DNA of 36,170 bases from Pseudomonadales bacterium (GCA_021295895.1 JAGWBM010000024.1:1-36170), one strand, 5' to 3'. Numbered from the stretch's first letter, positions 1 to 8,657 are shown. Numbers and translations: made by a program. The notes: generated by a model not told the origin, from the sequence alone.

Positions 1-193
1 GCAGATCGCGGTGGAGGTCGCCGTCGTCGCGAACGCCATCGCCGTTCCAGCCACCGCGGTCATCTACCGCGACGACTCCCCCGGGGTCGTCCTGGCGAAC
101 GGCGGTTGGCAACCGGTCGAGCTCGGCGAGCGCAGCGACGACATGTTGGTCGTTGCCAGCGGACTCCAGGCCGGGGAAGAGGTCAGGCTGTGA
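1..193 (+). CDS. HlyD-family efflux adaptor, C-terminal fragment
   Basis: Only the last 63 or so codons lie in the window (codon phase starts at base 2) and the gene runs off the left edge. The peptide resembles the end of HlyD/MacA periplasmic adaptors: a short strand with VPATAVIYRD, then GGWQPVELGER, and the closing SGLQAGEEV seen at the end of the membrane-proximal domain. Adaptors of this family bridge an inner-membrane transporter to an outer-membrane channel. The stop TGA (191-193) overlaps the GTG start of the next gene, which is a second HlyD-type adaptor, so the two are probably translationally coupled. The substrate cannot be inferred. Confidence 0.75.
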   Translation, partial: QIAVEVAVVANAIAVPATAVIYRDDSPGVVLANGGWQPVELGERSDDMLVVASGLQAGEEVRL

Positions 194-1401
194 AGGCGAT
201 GCCGTATCGGCGGTTGGTGCTGCTCATGCCTCTGCTCGCCACTTGCATGGCCTGCACGGACGGCGGCAGCGGGCAACCGACGGTAACCGTCGAGACGCGG
301 GATCATCGCTTCGTCGTGCAGGCCAGGGGCGAACTGATCGCCTCCGAAGCCGTCGATATCCGGGTACCCGACGGGCTCAACATGGGCTTCGACATCGCCT
401 GGATCGTGCCCGAGTACTCCGAGGTGAAGAAGGGCCAGGTGATCGTCAGGTTCGACGACACCGACATCCAGATGAGTCGCGAGAACATCGAAGTGGAAGT
501 GGCCACCCGGGATCTGCAGCTCGGCGTGCATTCCCAGGACAGCGCCATCGCCCGGACGCTGATCGACCACGAGAGGGTACGCGTGGCGGGGGAACAGGAT
601 ATCGCGAGAACCTTCACCGGTGTCGACGACCCGCTGCTGTTCAGCCGCAACGAGATTCTCGACGCGTTGGGCGACCTGAACCTGCTCGAGGTGCAGGATG
701 CCTACTTCGCGTGGGCGGCCGATACCCATGAACGCCGAACCAACGCCGAACTGCATCGACTCGTCGCCTTCCGCGACACCAGCCGGTCCCAGCTCGACAA
801 GCAGGAATCGGCGCTCGCCGTCATGGAGTTGACCAGCCCCGCCGACGGGACCTTCGTCTACGCGCGTACACCCTGGGGCGAGAAACTGACCAAGGGCCAA
901 CGCGTGTTCCCGGGCCGGTCCGTCGGGGTGCTGCCCGTCAAGGGCAAGGTCAGGGCACGTGTCTACGTCCCCGAGGTCGATGCCATCGGTTTGGCCAACG
1001 ACCAGCAAGTCACGCTACGTCTCGATAGCGATGTCGGTCGCGCGTTCCGGGCGCACGTCTCAAGCGTCTCGTCGGTTGCCATCCCGCGCAGGAGCGACAA
1101 CCCGCAGAAGTATTTCGTGGTCGAAGCCGACCCGGACGAGGTGGACGCCGACCTCATGCGCGTCGGCAGCAGCCTCAATGCCACGATCACGACGGGACAG
1201 GTCGAAGGCGGCTTTCTGCTGCCCTATCAGGCGGTGTTCTACGAACAGGACCAACCCTTCGTCTACGTCGTCGAACGGAACAGGAACGTGCGCAGGAACG
1301 TGCGGCTCGGCCACGAGAGCCCGACCCTTGTCGAAATCACCGCGGGTCTGGAGGCGGGAGACGAGGTCGGTGTCGCGGCACCCGAGGATGGCTCGGGATG
1401 A
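190..1401 (+). CDS. HlyD-family periplasmic adaptor, probable lipoprotein
   Basis: About 403 residues from GTG 190, which overlaps the upstream stop as GTGA; ATG 199 is an alternative start. The N-terminus has a basic/hydrophobic leader followed by CMAC-TDGG, a plausible though imperfect lipobox, so the protein is probably anchored in the periplasm. The middle holds a barrel-sandwich/lipoyl-like segment (MELTSPADGTFVYA) flanking a helical hairpin region, and the C-terminus has beta-barrel and membrane-proximal domains ending in ITAGLEAGDEV. It follows another adaptor and precedes a MacB-like permease, so all three probably serve one tripartite ABC export or lipoprotein-handling system. Two adaptors in tandem are known in some MacAB-like operons. 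The ATPase subunit is not in the window and may lie upstream. Substrate unknown. Confidence 0.82.
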   Translation: MKAMPYRRLVLLMPLLATCMACTDGGSGQPTVTVETRDHRFVVQARGELIASEAVDIRVPDGLNMGFDIAWIVPEYSEVKKGQVIVRFDDTDIQMSRENIEVEVATRDLQLGVHSQDSAIARTLIDHERVRVAGEQDIARTFTGVDDPLLFSRNEILDALGDLNLLEVQDAYFAWAADTHERRTNAELHRLVAFRDTSRSQLDKQESALAVMELTSPADGTFVYARTPWGEKLTKGQRVFPGRSVGVLPVKGKVRARVYVPEVDAIGLANDQQVTLRLDSDVGRAFRAHVSSVSSVAIPRRSDNPQKYFVVEADPDEVDADLMRVGSSLNATITTGQVEGGFLLPYQAVFYEQDQPFVYVVERNRNVRRNVRLGHESPTLVEITAGLEAGDEVGVAAPEDGSG

Positions 1402-1417
1402 CCACCGGTCGGCGCGC

Positions 1418-2737
1418 ATGAGTCTGGATCCTCCGCCTGCCACTGCCGGCGATCCCCGCGACGCCCCGCTGAAGTTGTCCAAGCAGGTCCGGCAGTCCGC
1501 TCGACACTGGTTGCCGGACATCCGCCAAGCGATGGCGCAGTTGGCCCACCACCGTTTGCGCTCGGCGCTGACGCTGCTCGGCATGGTGTTCGGCGTCGGT
1601 GCCGTCATCGCCATGCTCGCGGTGAGCGAGGGCGGTCGCCGGGAAGCGCTCACCATGATCGAGGGCATGGGGGTCGACAACCTGATCGTCGATGCGACGA
1701 ATCCCCCGGGCGAGGGTTGGAAGGAGGCGCGCAAGCATTCGGCGGGACTGTCGATCGCCGACGCCAACGCACTCCTCGATACCCTTCCCTTCGTCACGGA
1801 CTGGGCGGGCGTCCGCCCGATCCACACCTGGAACCTGTTCTCGCGCCACGGCGAGAGCCACGCCCAGGTCTGGGCGGTGAGCCCGTCCTATTTCGAGCTC
1901 ACCCGCTTGAGCGCGACCGTCGGCGACCTTTTCGACGGCGACGACAACGCCCGGTTCGCGCAGGTCGCCGTACTCGGGGAAACGGCGGCCCGATCCCTGT
2001 TCCCCAACGGCGACGCGGTTGGCCAGTTCCTCAAGGTGAACCACCTGTGGCTTGAGGTCGTCGCCGTCCTGCGTGATCGGCAACTGCCGGACGACGAGTT
2101 CCAGGGCGTCGATGTCGGCGGCGAAGGCGACCGGGTCTACCTGCCGCTCGAGACCGCGCTGAAACGCTTACACATCCCCCCCTGGGATTCGGAACTCACC
2201 CAACTCAAGCTGCGCCTCGTCGCCGGATTCTCCCCCACCACGGCGGCAAGCGCCGTCCAGCACCTGCTCGACCGCCGCCACGGCGGGCAAAAGGACACGC
2301 GGTTGACCGTGCCGATCCGGCTCCTTGCCCAGCACCAGCAAACCCAGCGTATCTTCACGATCGTGATGTCGGCGGTGGCTGGCATCTCCCTGCTGGTCGG
2401 CGGCATCGGCATCATGAACATCATGATGGCGAGTGTGATGGAACGCCGCTCCGAGATCGGCCTGCTACGCGCGGTGGGCGCCCGGGAGAAGGACATCGTC
2501 CGGCAGTTTCTCGTCGAGGCCACCTTGATCGCCCTGTTCGGCGCCGCCGCCGGGGTGGTGCTCGGCGTGGTCATCGCCTACGTCATCGCAGCCTTCGCCG
2601 GTTGGGCCGTCGCGTGGTCCCTCCCCGGCATCGCCCTGGCCGTCGTGGTGTGCATGGCGATCGCGGTCGGTTTCGGGGTATATCCGGCAATGTCCGCCGC
2701 GCGGCTGGATCCGGTGGCCGCGTTGCAGACGGAATAG
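1418..2737 (+). CDS. MacB/FtsX-like ABC transporter permease
   Basis: About 439 residues from ATG 1418; ATG 1388 would add ten residues and overlap the adaptor gene by 14 bases. The first transmembrane helix (LLGMVFGVGAVIAMLAV) is followed by SEGGRREA, typical of the MacB periplasmic core domain. A long periplasmic region comes next, then three C-terminal helices beginning IVMSAVAGISLLVGGIGIMN and including MNIMMASVMERRSEIGLLRAVGA, the conserved FtsX-domain signature. It ends in ARLDPVAAL, as most of these permeases do. There is no nucleotide-binding domain, so it needs a separate ATPase, unlike E. coli MacB. Context suggests tripartite export with the two adaptors immediately upstream; macrolide export itself is not shown. 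Confidence 0.88.
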   Translation: MSLDPPPATAGDPRDAPLKLSKQVRQSARHWLPDIRQAMAQLAHHRLRSALTLLGMVFGVGAVIAMLAVSEGGRREALTMIEGMGVDNLIVDATNPPGEGWKEARKHSAGLSIADANALLDTLPFVTDWAGVRPIHTWNLFSRHGESHAQVWAVSPSYFELTRLSATVGDLFDGDDNARFAQVAVLGETAARSLFPNGDAVGQFLKVNHLWLEVVAVLRDRQLPDDEFQGVDVGGEGDRVYLPLETALKRLHIPPWDSELTQLKLRLVAGFSPTTAASAVQHLLDRRHGGQKDTRLTVPIRLLAQHQQTQRIFTIVMSAVAGISLLVGGIGIMNIMMASVMERRSEIGLLRAVGAREKDIVRQFLVEATLIALFGAAAGVVLGVVIAYVIAAFAGWAVAWSLPGIALAVVVCMAIAVGFGVYPAMSAARLDPVAALQTE

Positions 2738-2797
2738 CTCGAGCTATGTCCTTAACCGGGACCTCGACGTTCGGAACCGCGGGCCTTCGTGCGAGAC

Positions 2798-2879
2798 CGT
2801 AGGGGACGGGCTTGTCCCGTCCCGCGACAACCGTCGCCGTCCGGGCCACCAACGGGCGACCACAAGGGTCGCCCCTACG
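2798..2879. repeat. Paired-hairpin dispersed repeat, copy A
   Basis: The element is bounded by an 8-bp inverted repeat, CGTAGGGG (2798-2805) and CCCCTACG (2872-2879). Inside are two perfect hairpins: GGGACGGG-CTTGT-CCCGTCCC (2803-2823) and GGGCGACC-ACAAG-GGTCGCCC (2854-2874). A closely related copy lies at 20460-20538 and a half copy at 25259-25284. It sits between a MacB-like gene and a VOC gene. It carries no open frame of note; it may act as a transcript-end structure or be a small mobile palindromic element. Confidence 0.85.
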
Positions 2880-2934
2880 TTACACTCCTTCGCCACCCGA
2901 AAATGTGTCTCGCGCAGTCTAACGAGGGGTGTCC

Positions 2935-3351
2935 ATGTCGCTCAGCACCTATCTCACCTTCGACGGCAACTGCCGCGAGGCCTTCGATTTCTACCGGTCC
3001 GTATTCGGCACGGAGTTCACGGTGCTGTCCACCTTCGCCGAAGGTCCCGACGACATGGAAGTGCCGGATGCGGACAAGCACAAGGTGATGCACGTGACCC
3101 TGCCAATCGGTTCGAGCGTTCTGATGGGCAGCGACAACAGTCCCTCCGGACCACCCGTCGTGGTCGGCAACAACTTCTCGATTTCCCTCGCCGCACAAGG
3201 CCGTGAAGAGAGCGACGATCTCATCGGCAAGCTGTCCGACGGCGGCGCTGTCACCATGCCGATGCAGGAGACCTTCTGGGGATCCTACTTCGGGATGTGC
3301 ACCGACAGGTTCGGTGTCAACTGGATGGTCTCCTGCGACCTGTCGGCGTAG
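2935..3351 (+). CDS. VOC-family (PhnB/glyoxalase-like) protein
   Basis: A 138-residue protein starting at ATG 2935, chosen because GAGGGG (2924-2929) lies five bases upstream; GTG 2929 is in frame but sits inside that site. It reads as a PhnB-like member of the vicinal oxygen chelate superfamily: an opening LSTYLTFDGNCREAFDFYRS, the strand HVTLPIGSSVLMGSD in the middle, and the ending DRFGVNWMVSCDL. Such proteins are about 140-150 residues and form dimers of beta-alpha-beta-beta-beta units. Many have no assigned substrate, and PhnB itself is not a phosphonate enzyme. A TACACT hexamer at 2881-2886, directly after repeat copy A, could be its -10 element. Specific function unknown. Confidence 0.85.
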   Translation: MSLSTYLTFDGNCREAFDFYRSVFGTEFTVLSTFAEGPDDMEVPDADKHKVMHVTLPIGSSVLMGSDNSPSGPPVVVGNNFSISLAAQGREESDDLIGKLSDGGAVTMPMQETFWGSYFGMCTDRFGVNWMVSCDLSA

Positions 3352-3358
3352 GTCGACG

Positions 3359-5650
3359 CTGATAGGCACTTCGACGCGACCTTCATCAATAGTCGGCGGT
3401 GCCGCTCCACGGTCAAGCGCGAAACGGCTTGCGGGTGCGCTCGCTATCGCCGGCATTTGCGCGGGGCTCGGCTTCGGGCTCGAAACCACCCGAGCCGCCG
3501 GCTACGCCGGCTCGACGGTCTGCAAGTCCTGCCACGCTGTCGAGGCAGCGGCGTGGGAGCGCTCGGACCACTTCCGCGCCATGCAGGATGCTACGCCGGC
3601 CAACGTGGCCGGCGATTTCTCGGACGTACGGGTAACGTTCCACGACATGGACACCCGGTTTATCCGGGACGGCGATGACCACTTCGTCGAGACGGTAGGA
3701 CCCGCTGGGGATCGCGGCAAGTTCGCCGTTCGGTACACGTTCGGCCACCGGCCCCTGCAGCAGTATCTATTGGACCGCGGCGACGGCGTCCTTCAAGCGT
3801 TCGACGTCGCCTGGGATACCCGGCCCGCACCGGACGGTCAACGTTGGTTCCATCTGCAACCCGACGAACCGATGGCCCCGGAACACCCCTTCTTCTGGAC
3901 GAGGCACGCCATGGACTGGTCGAGTCATTGCGCGGACTGCCATTCGACGAATGTCGTCAAGAACCTCAACGCCACGACGGGTCGCTTCCGGACCGACTAC
4001 GCCGAGGCCAACGTGGCGTGCGAAGCGTGTCACGGCCCGGGGGGCGAGCACGTACGACTGGCCCAGGCAGGGACGCTGGCCGAATCGTCCCATTCCGGTT
4101 TTGGCGTTGGCCTGGGGAAACGTGTCCAGTGGAGATTCGCGCCCGGGAATCCTATCGCCGAGCCACATGGCAACCCTGCCGACCGCGACATCGACATGTG
4201 CGGCGGTTGCCACTCGCTACGCACACCGCTCGTCACCGACGCCATCGGCAGGCCGTAACTTCCCGACGACGTCCGCTATTTCCCGGATGGGCAGATCCGG
4301 GAAGAGGTTTTCGTTCTCGGGTCGTTCCTGCAAAGCACGATGCACGTTCGCGGCGTAACCTGCGGCAATTGCCACGAACCGCATAGCGGCGAGCCGCTCT
4401 TGCCAGGCAACGGTGTCTGCGCCCAATGCCACCGCGCCGATGTCTACGACGTCACGAGCCATCATAGGCATCCCGCGGGGCAACCCGGCAGTGCATGCGT
4501 CGACTGCCACATGCCGGCCCGAACCTACATGGGCGTGGATGATCGGCGCGACCATTCGTTCCCCATCCCGCGACCGGCTCTGTCCGCAGAACTCGGCGTT
4601 CCAAACGCCTGTGTGGATTGCCATCAGGGTCAGGGCAACGAATGGGCCGCCGAGTCGCTACGCCGCTGGGGCGTCGCGCCGGACGCAGCGCACTGGGGCC
4701 TTGTGCACCAGCGCCTGCGACAGGGCGACCCGGACGCCTTGGGGGCGGTCAAGTCGCTGCTCGAGGACGGCAACCTCGCGCCCCTGGTCAAGGCAAGCCT
4801 CCTCGCGCGGACCGCCAACGTGGGAACCCGCTCACTCGCCGAGGTGCTTCGACCATGGCTCGCCGACCCCGACCCGTTGATTCGTCGCGGTGCCGTGGCG
4901 GGAACGATGGGCCTACCCGGCGACGTGCGCTGGTGGATGCTCGCCAACCGACTCCGCGACTCCCATCCGGGCGTGCGTTTCGAGGTGGCCACCGCGCTGG
5001 CCGACATCCCCTCCCTCTCGCCCGCAGCACGTCGTGCCGCCGCAACGCTCTTCGACGAGTATCGTGAGGCGCTGTCGGCATCCCGCGACCTCGCCGCATC
5101 GCACAACGCGCTGGCCCGCCTGGAAGTTCAACTCGGCCAAATCCAGCCGGCCCAGAGCGCCTTTGAGCGAGCGCTTGAGATCGACCCCACGTCCTTGCCG
5201 GCCCTCGTGGACTTCGCCGACCTCCGGCGCGCCCAGGGTCGGGAACAGGAAGCGGGAAAGCTGCTGCGACAGGCGCTCGCCGCCGTACCCGACAGTGGCA
5301 CGGCCAATGTCGCCTACGGCCTGCACCTAGTACGCCTCCAGCGCTACGAAGAAGCGCTTGAGCCGCTCTCGAAGGCGACCCGCACTCCCGACGCGCAACC
5401 CAGGTTCTACCACATATACGCGGTGGCCCAGGACTTCCTCGGACACCGCGACCAAGCGCTCGGGACCTTGCGTCGCGGCGTTGAGCGCTGGCCCTGGAAC
5501 GTGGACCTGCTAAGCACGTTGGTCATGTATGTCGACGATGCCCGATCGCTCGAAGTACGGCAGCATCTCGACACACTCGTGCGAATCGCGCCGGACTTGC
5601 CCCGGGTTCGGGATCTTGTAGAACGGTACGGCCCCGGCAAAACCCGTTAG
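3359..5650 (+). pseudogene. Octaheme c-type cytochrome with HEAT/TPR tail, interrupted by TAA
   Basis: One reading frame runs through both halves of a typical multiheme cytochrome/TPR protein but is cut by TAA at 4256-4258. Four CxxCH heme motifs precede it (3521, 3929, 4019, 4199) and four follow (4361, 4418, 4496, 4610), all in the same frame. HEAT-like and TPR segments run to 5650. The leader (KRLAGALAIAGICAGLGFGL, then a cleavage-like TRAAG) implies export for periplasmic heme attachment. The 5' end is also abnormal: no ATG, GTG or TTG occurs in frame between the VOC stop and the leader; CTG 3359 is the nearest candidate and I use it as a nominal boundary. Family members of about 750 residues resemble cytochrome c554-type electron carriers. 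A real nonsense mutation, a sequence error or readthrough are all possible; TAA excludes selenocysteine and pyrrolysine. Confidence 0.75.
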
Positions 5651-5675
5651 GCCGGGTGACCGCGGCCGACAGTGA

Positions 5676-5724
5676 CGACCGGCCAGTACTTCTTCGACCG
5701 TGTCGATACAACCCTGGCCGGTCG
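5676..5724. repeat. 11-bp perfect inverted repeat between convergent genes
   Basis: CGACCGGCCAG (5676-5686) and CTGGCCGGTCG (5714-5724) are exact reverse complements separated by 27 bases. They lie just after the cytochrome/TPR frame and before the 3' end of the LytTR gene on the other strand. There is no T-tract, so it is not a classical intrinsic terminator. It could be a long-loop transcript-end hairpin or a protein-binding site. Nothing else is recognisable in the 200-base gap 5651-5850. Confidence 0.45.
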
Positions 5725-5850
5725 AAACACCGAACTCAATCCCCGCTTCGCGCCACCCGGCAAGCGCACCAAATTAGTGCGCCGAAGGGGAGTTACAAGC
5801 CGGGGCGTGTTCTCTTGTGCACGGACGACGGAGAATTTCACGGATGCCAC

Positions 5851-6258
5851 TCACGTAGCGTGGTCGCCACCGCGCAAAGTCGAAATCGCCGCCCGGACCC
5901 GCTGCAGGTAGGAACGGCTCACGGGAATTTCGCGGGGACCGGTGACCCGGACGAACATCCGTCCGTCCCGTCGGACGCTGGCGATGATGTGTCTGTACGC
6001 CACCCAATGCGATCGATATACGCGGATTCCCAAATCACCGAGCGTCGCGACGGCATCGGCGAAGCGCATCAGCACGAGGCAAGAACCCTCGGTGGTCACC
6101 ACGTCGATGTCGTGTCCCGACACGGATAGGTAGACGACATCCGTGCCCAAGGAATCCGGTATCCGGTCGAGAAAGCGCTTGATTGACTCGCCGGGGTATT
6201 CCGCCGCAGTGGGGCTCCGGGTTTGCTGTACCGGTAGGCAACCCTGGTTCGGAAGCAT
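5851..6258 (-). CDS. Stand-alone LytTR DNA-binding domain protein
   Basis: 135 residues starting at ATG 6258; an in-frame TGA lies nine codons upstream, so the frame cannot be extended. From about residue 30 to the end it matches the LytTR domain: VVYLSVSGHDIDVVTTEGSC, then LVLMRFADAVATLGDLG, then VYRSHWVAYRHI (the usual HRSxxV/N helix-strand region) and PVSRSYLQRV near the C-terminus. LytTR regulators normally carry a response-regulator receiver or a multi-pass membrane domain; here only about 30 unrecognised residues precede the domain. It may be a one-domain regulator or the remnant of a larger one. It is divergent from the transporter/acyltransferase gene, with 100 bases between them, so that promoter is a possible target. 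Confidence 0.75.
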   Translation of the reverse strand: MLPNQGCLPVQQTRSPTAAEYPGESIKRFLDRIPDSLGTDVVYLSVSGHDIDVVTTEGSCLVLMRFADAVATLGDLGIRVYRSHWVAYRHIIASVRRDGRMFVRVTGPREIPVSRSYLQRVRAAISTLRGGDHAT

Positions 6259-6358
6259 CCCGAGGGACCGGCGCGTACTCGGTCACCGGGTTCGGCTTCT
6301 GCGCTAGACTCGTCGTTGTGGGGGATCTCGAGGGTGCATTTGCCCCGAGGAGGACGAC

Positions 6359-8281
6359 TTGAGCGAGGCGGCACACGACCCGGGCCTCGGCACACCGACC
6401 CAATCGGAGGCTCCGACCTCCCAGTTCGGACTGCTCGGCACCCGCCGCCTGGCGCCGCTGTTCGTCACGCAGTTCTTCGGCGCGTTCAACGACAACCTGT
6501 TCAAACAGGCATTCATCGTCATCCTAACCTTCAGCGGCCTGGTGGCGATCGAGGACACCGGCATCTACGTGAACCTGGCCGCAGGGCTTTTCATCCTGCC
6601 GTTTTTCCTGTTCTCGGCAACGGCCGGCACGCTGGCCGACCGGTTCGAGAAATCGCGGCTGATCCGTTTCGTGAAGGTCGGCGAGATCGGCGTGGCCGCG
6701 CTTGCGGGGATCGCGCTCTATCTCGAGAGCGTGCCGGTGTTGTTCGCCGTGCTGTTTCTATCCGGCGTGCAGTCCACGTTCTTCGGGCCGCTCAAATACT
6801 CGATCTTGCCGCAGCACCTCGATTCCCGGGAACTGGTCGGCGGCAACGCCATGGTACAGATGGGCACGTTCGTGGCGATCCTGCTCGGAACCATCGCCGG
6901 CGGGATCATCGGCGGGTGGGACGATGTCTCGCTTCTGCTGTTCGTATTCGTGGTGGCCGTGGCCGTGCTGGGCTACGTCGCATCGCGGTGGATTCCACGC
7001 GCCGAACCCACCAAGACCGACAACCTGGGCTGGAACCCGGTCGTCGAGACCTGGCGTCTGATCGGGCTCGCCCGGGAACGCAAGGCCGTGTTCCTGTCGA
7101 TTCTCGGCGTGTCCTGGTTCTGGCTGCTCGGCTCGGTGATCCTCGCGCAGATCCCCGCGCTGGTGCGCGACCTGTCGGGCGGGCCGCGCGTGGTCACGTT
7201 GATCATGGTGGTATTCACCGTCGCCATCGCCATCGGCTCGCTGTTGTGCGAAAAGCTGTCGGGCCACCGGGTCGAGATCGGACTAGTGCCCGTCGGCGCG
7301 GCCGGCGTCAGCCTGTTCGGCTTGGACGCGTACTTCGCGATCAGCGCCATCGCGGGTGGCGATGCGGAGCGCACGGTGATCGATTTCCTGCGCACGGACG
7401 GTGTCGGTCGACTGCTGTTCGATCTCACCATGATGGGCATCTTCACGGGCCTCTACGTCGTGCCGTTGCAGGCGAACATCCAGACCCGCACCCCCAACGA
7501 CCGGCGAGCCCGGGTCATCGCCGCCAACAACGTGCTGAACTCGCTGTTCATGGTGGCCGGGGCCGGCTTCGCGATTGGTTGGCTGCTGCTCGACGGCTCC
7601 ATCCCGGGACTCATCGCCGCCATGGCGGTGATCAACGCCGGCGTGGCGGTGTTCATCTTCCAGCAGGTGCCCGAGTTCACCATGCGATTCCTGGTCTGGG
7701 CGATCTCCCACACGATGTACCGGGTCCGTCACGACGGCCTCCACGCCATCCCCGACAAAGGCGCCGCCGTGCTGGTCTGCAACCATGTCAGCTACATGGA
7801 CGCCTGTCTGCTCGCCGGTGCCGTGCGGCGCCCGATACGCTTCGTCATGCACCAGAGCATCTATCGGCTTCCGGTGCTCAACTTCATCTTCCGTACCGGG
7901 CGAACGGTGCCGATTCTCCCCGAGAAGGAGGACCCCGACGTCTACGAGACCGCGTTTCGCGAGATTCGCGACGGACTGGCGGCGGGCGACCTGTTCTGCG
8001 TCTTCCCGGAAGGCAAGCTCACCCTCGACGGCGAGATCGACCGGTTCCGCAAAGGGATCGAGCGCATCGTCGGGGAGACTCCCGTGCCGGTGGTCCCGAT
8101 GGCGCTGCGCGGCCTTTGGGGAAGTTTCTTCAGCCGGGAAGGCAAGGGTGCATTCCGGCGCGGCCCCGGTCGGTTTTGGAGCCGTGTGGACATCGTCGTG
8201 GGCGAAGCCCTCGCACCCGAGGCGGTTGAAGCGGACGACGTGCGCGAGCGGGTGCTGGCCTTGCGCGGAACCAATCGGTGA
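6359..8281 (+). CDS. LplT-like MFS transporter fused to PlsC-type acyltransferase
   Basis: 640 residues from a TTG start at 6359, supported by GAGGAGG at 6347-6353 with five-base spacing. Residues ~25-435 form an MFS domain with the LplT-like opening LFVTQFFGAFNDNLFKQAF and many hydrophobic helices. Residues ~440-640 form a PlsC/LPLAT acyltransferase with NHVSYMD (the HX4D motif, H476 and D481) and FPEG (549-552). In E. coli, LplT flips lysophospholipids inward and Aas re-acylates them; several bacteria encode LplT-PlsC-AMP-ligase fusions. This protein has the first two modules but lacks the acyl-ACP synthetase, so it would need acyl donors made elsewhere. Likely role: lysophospholipid uptake and recycling at the inner membrane. 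Its stop overlaps the GNAT start. Confidence 0.88.
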   Translation: MSEAAHDPGLGTPTQSEAPTSQFGLLGTRRLAPLFVTQFFGAFNDNLFKQAFIVILTFSGLVAIEDTGIYVNLAAGLFILPFFLFSATAGTLADRFEKSRLIRFVKVGEIGVAALAGIALYLESVPVLFAVLFLSGVQSTFFGPLKYSILPQHLDSRELVGGNAMVQMGTFVAILLGTIAGGIIGGWDDVSLLLFVFVVAVAVLGYVASRWIPRAEPTKTDNLGWNPVVETWRLIGLARERKAVFLSILGVSWFWLLGSVILAQIPALVRDLSGGPRVVTLIMVVFTVAIAIGSLLCEKLSGHRVEIGLVPVGAAGVSLFGLDAYFAISAIAGGDAERTVIDFLRTDGVGRLLFDLTMMGIFTGLYVVPLQANIQTRTPNDRRARVIAANNVLNSLFMVAGAGFAIGWLLLDGSIPGLIAAMAVINAGVAVFIFQQVPEFTMRFLVWAISHTMYRVRHDGLHAIPDKGAAVLVCNHVSYMDACLLAGAVRRPIRFVMHQSIYRLPVLNFIFRTGRTVPILPEKEDPDVYETAFREIRDGLAAGDLFCVFPEGKLTLDGEIDRFRKGIERIVGETPVPVVPMALRGLWGSFFSREGKGAFRRGPGRFWSRVDIVVGEALAPEAVEADDVRERVLALRGTNR

Positions 8282-8655
8282 CGGCAAGCCGCGCGCACTT
8301 CAGCTACCGCGACGTCGACGTCTATCCGCCCTACCCCAACGAGGATCCTGCGGATCTAGTCGGCGCGGCGGACGACGGCGAACTCGTCCGCGTCGCCAAA
8401 CTCGACGGACGCGTAATCGGCGCATACCGCCTCGCCCGCACCGCGCAAGCACGATTCGCGATCAAGGCGCTGGTCGTCGACGAGAAACACCGCGGCTGCG
8501 GCGTTGGACGTTGGCTACTCGGCCACGCCATCGGGATCGCCGAATCGAAGGGCGGGCGAGTCATCGACGCCCCGCCTGGCGCGAAGAGTTTCTTCGCCCG
8601 GAGCGGATTCGAGCCGGCAGGCGACATCCTCCGTCTGAGCCTGACGCCTGAATAG
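8278..8655 (+). CDS. GNAT-family N-acetyltransferase
   Basis: 125 residues from GTG 8278, which overlaps the preceding TGA (GTGA), implying translational coupling. The core has the acetyl-CoA-binding motif A, ALVVDEKHRGCGVGRWLL, with the R/Q-x-x-G-x-G/A pattern as RGCGVG, and a C-terminal FFARSGFEPAGD typical of GNAT motif B. It is at the small end for the fold and the N-terminal strand/helix region is short. The substrate cannot be told from sequence. It ends only two bases before the stop of the opposing TPR gene, so the two transcription units are tightly convergent. Confidence 0.82.
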   Translation: MTASRAHFSYRDVDVYPPYPNEDPADLVGAADDGELVRVAKLDGRVIGAYRLARTAQARFAIKALVVDEKHRGCGVGRWLLGHAIGIAESKGGRVIDAPPGAKSFFARSGFEPAGDILRLSLTPE

Positions 8656-8657
8656 CG

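Noticed and set aside
64-1008. Long minus-strand open frame opposite the adaptor gene.
   Set aside because: It is the shadow of a strongly supported HlyD-type gene in GC-rich DNA; its translation has no recognisable family pattern and extreme residue bias.
2738-2934. Repeat copy A as a classical intrinsic terminator.
   Set aside because: It has two strong hairpins but no T-tract follows either stem, and a related copy elsewhere sits at the 3' end of a gene on the opposite strand; it may still affect transcript ends.
4256-4258. The in-frame stop of the multiheme cytochrome as a recoded amino acid (selenocysteine or pyrrolysine).
   Set aside because: The codon is TAA, which is used for neither; no cysteine or lysine is expected at this site from the flanking sequence.
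6316-8229. A 637-codon plus-strand frame overlapping the transporter/acyltransferase gene.
   Set aside because: The translation is dominated by Arg, Gly, Pro and His, typical of an off-frame read of GC-rich coding DNA, whereas the overlapping frame has clear MFS and PlsC motifs.
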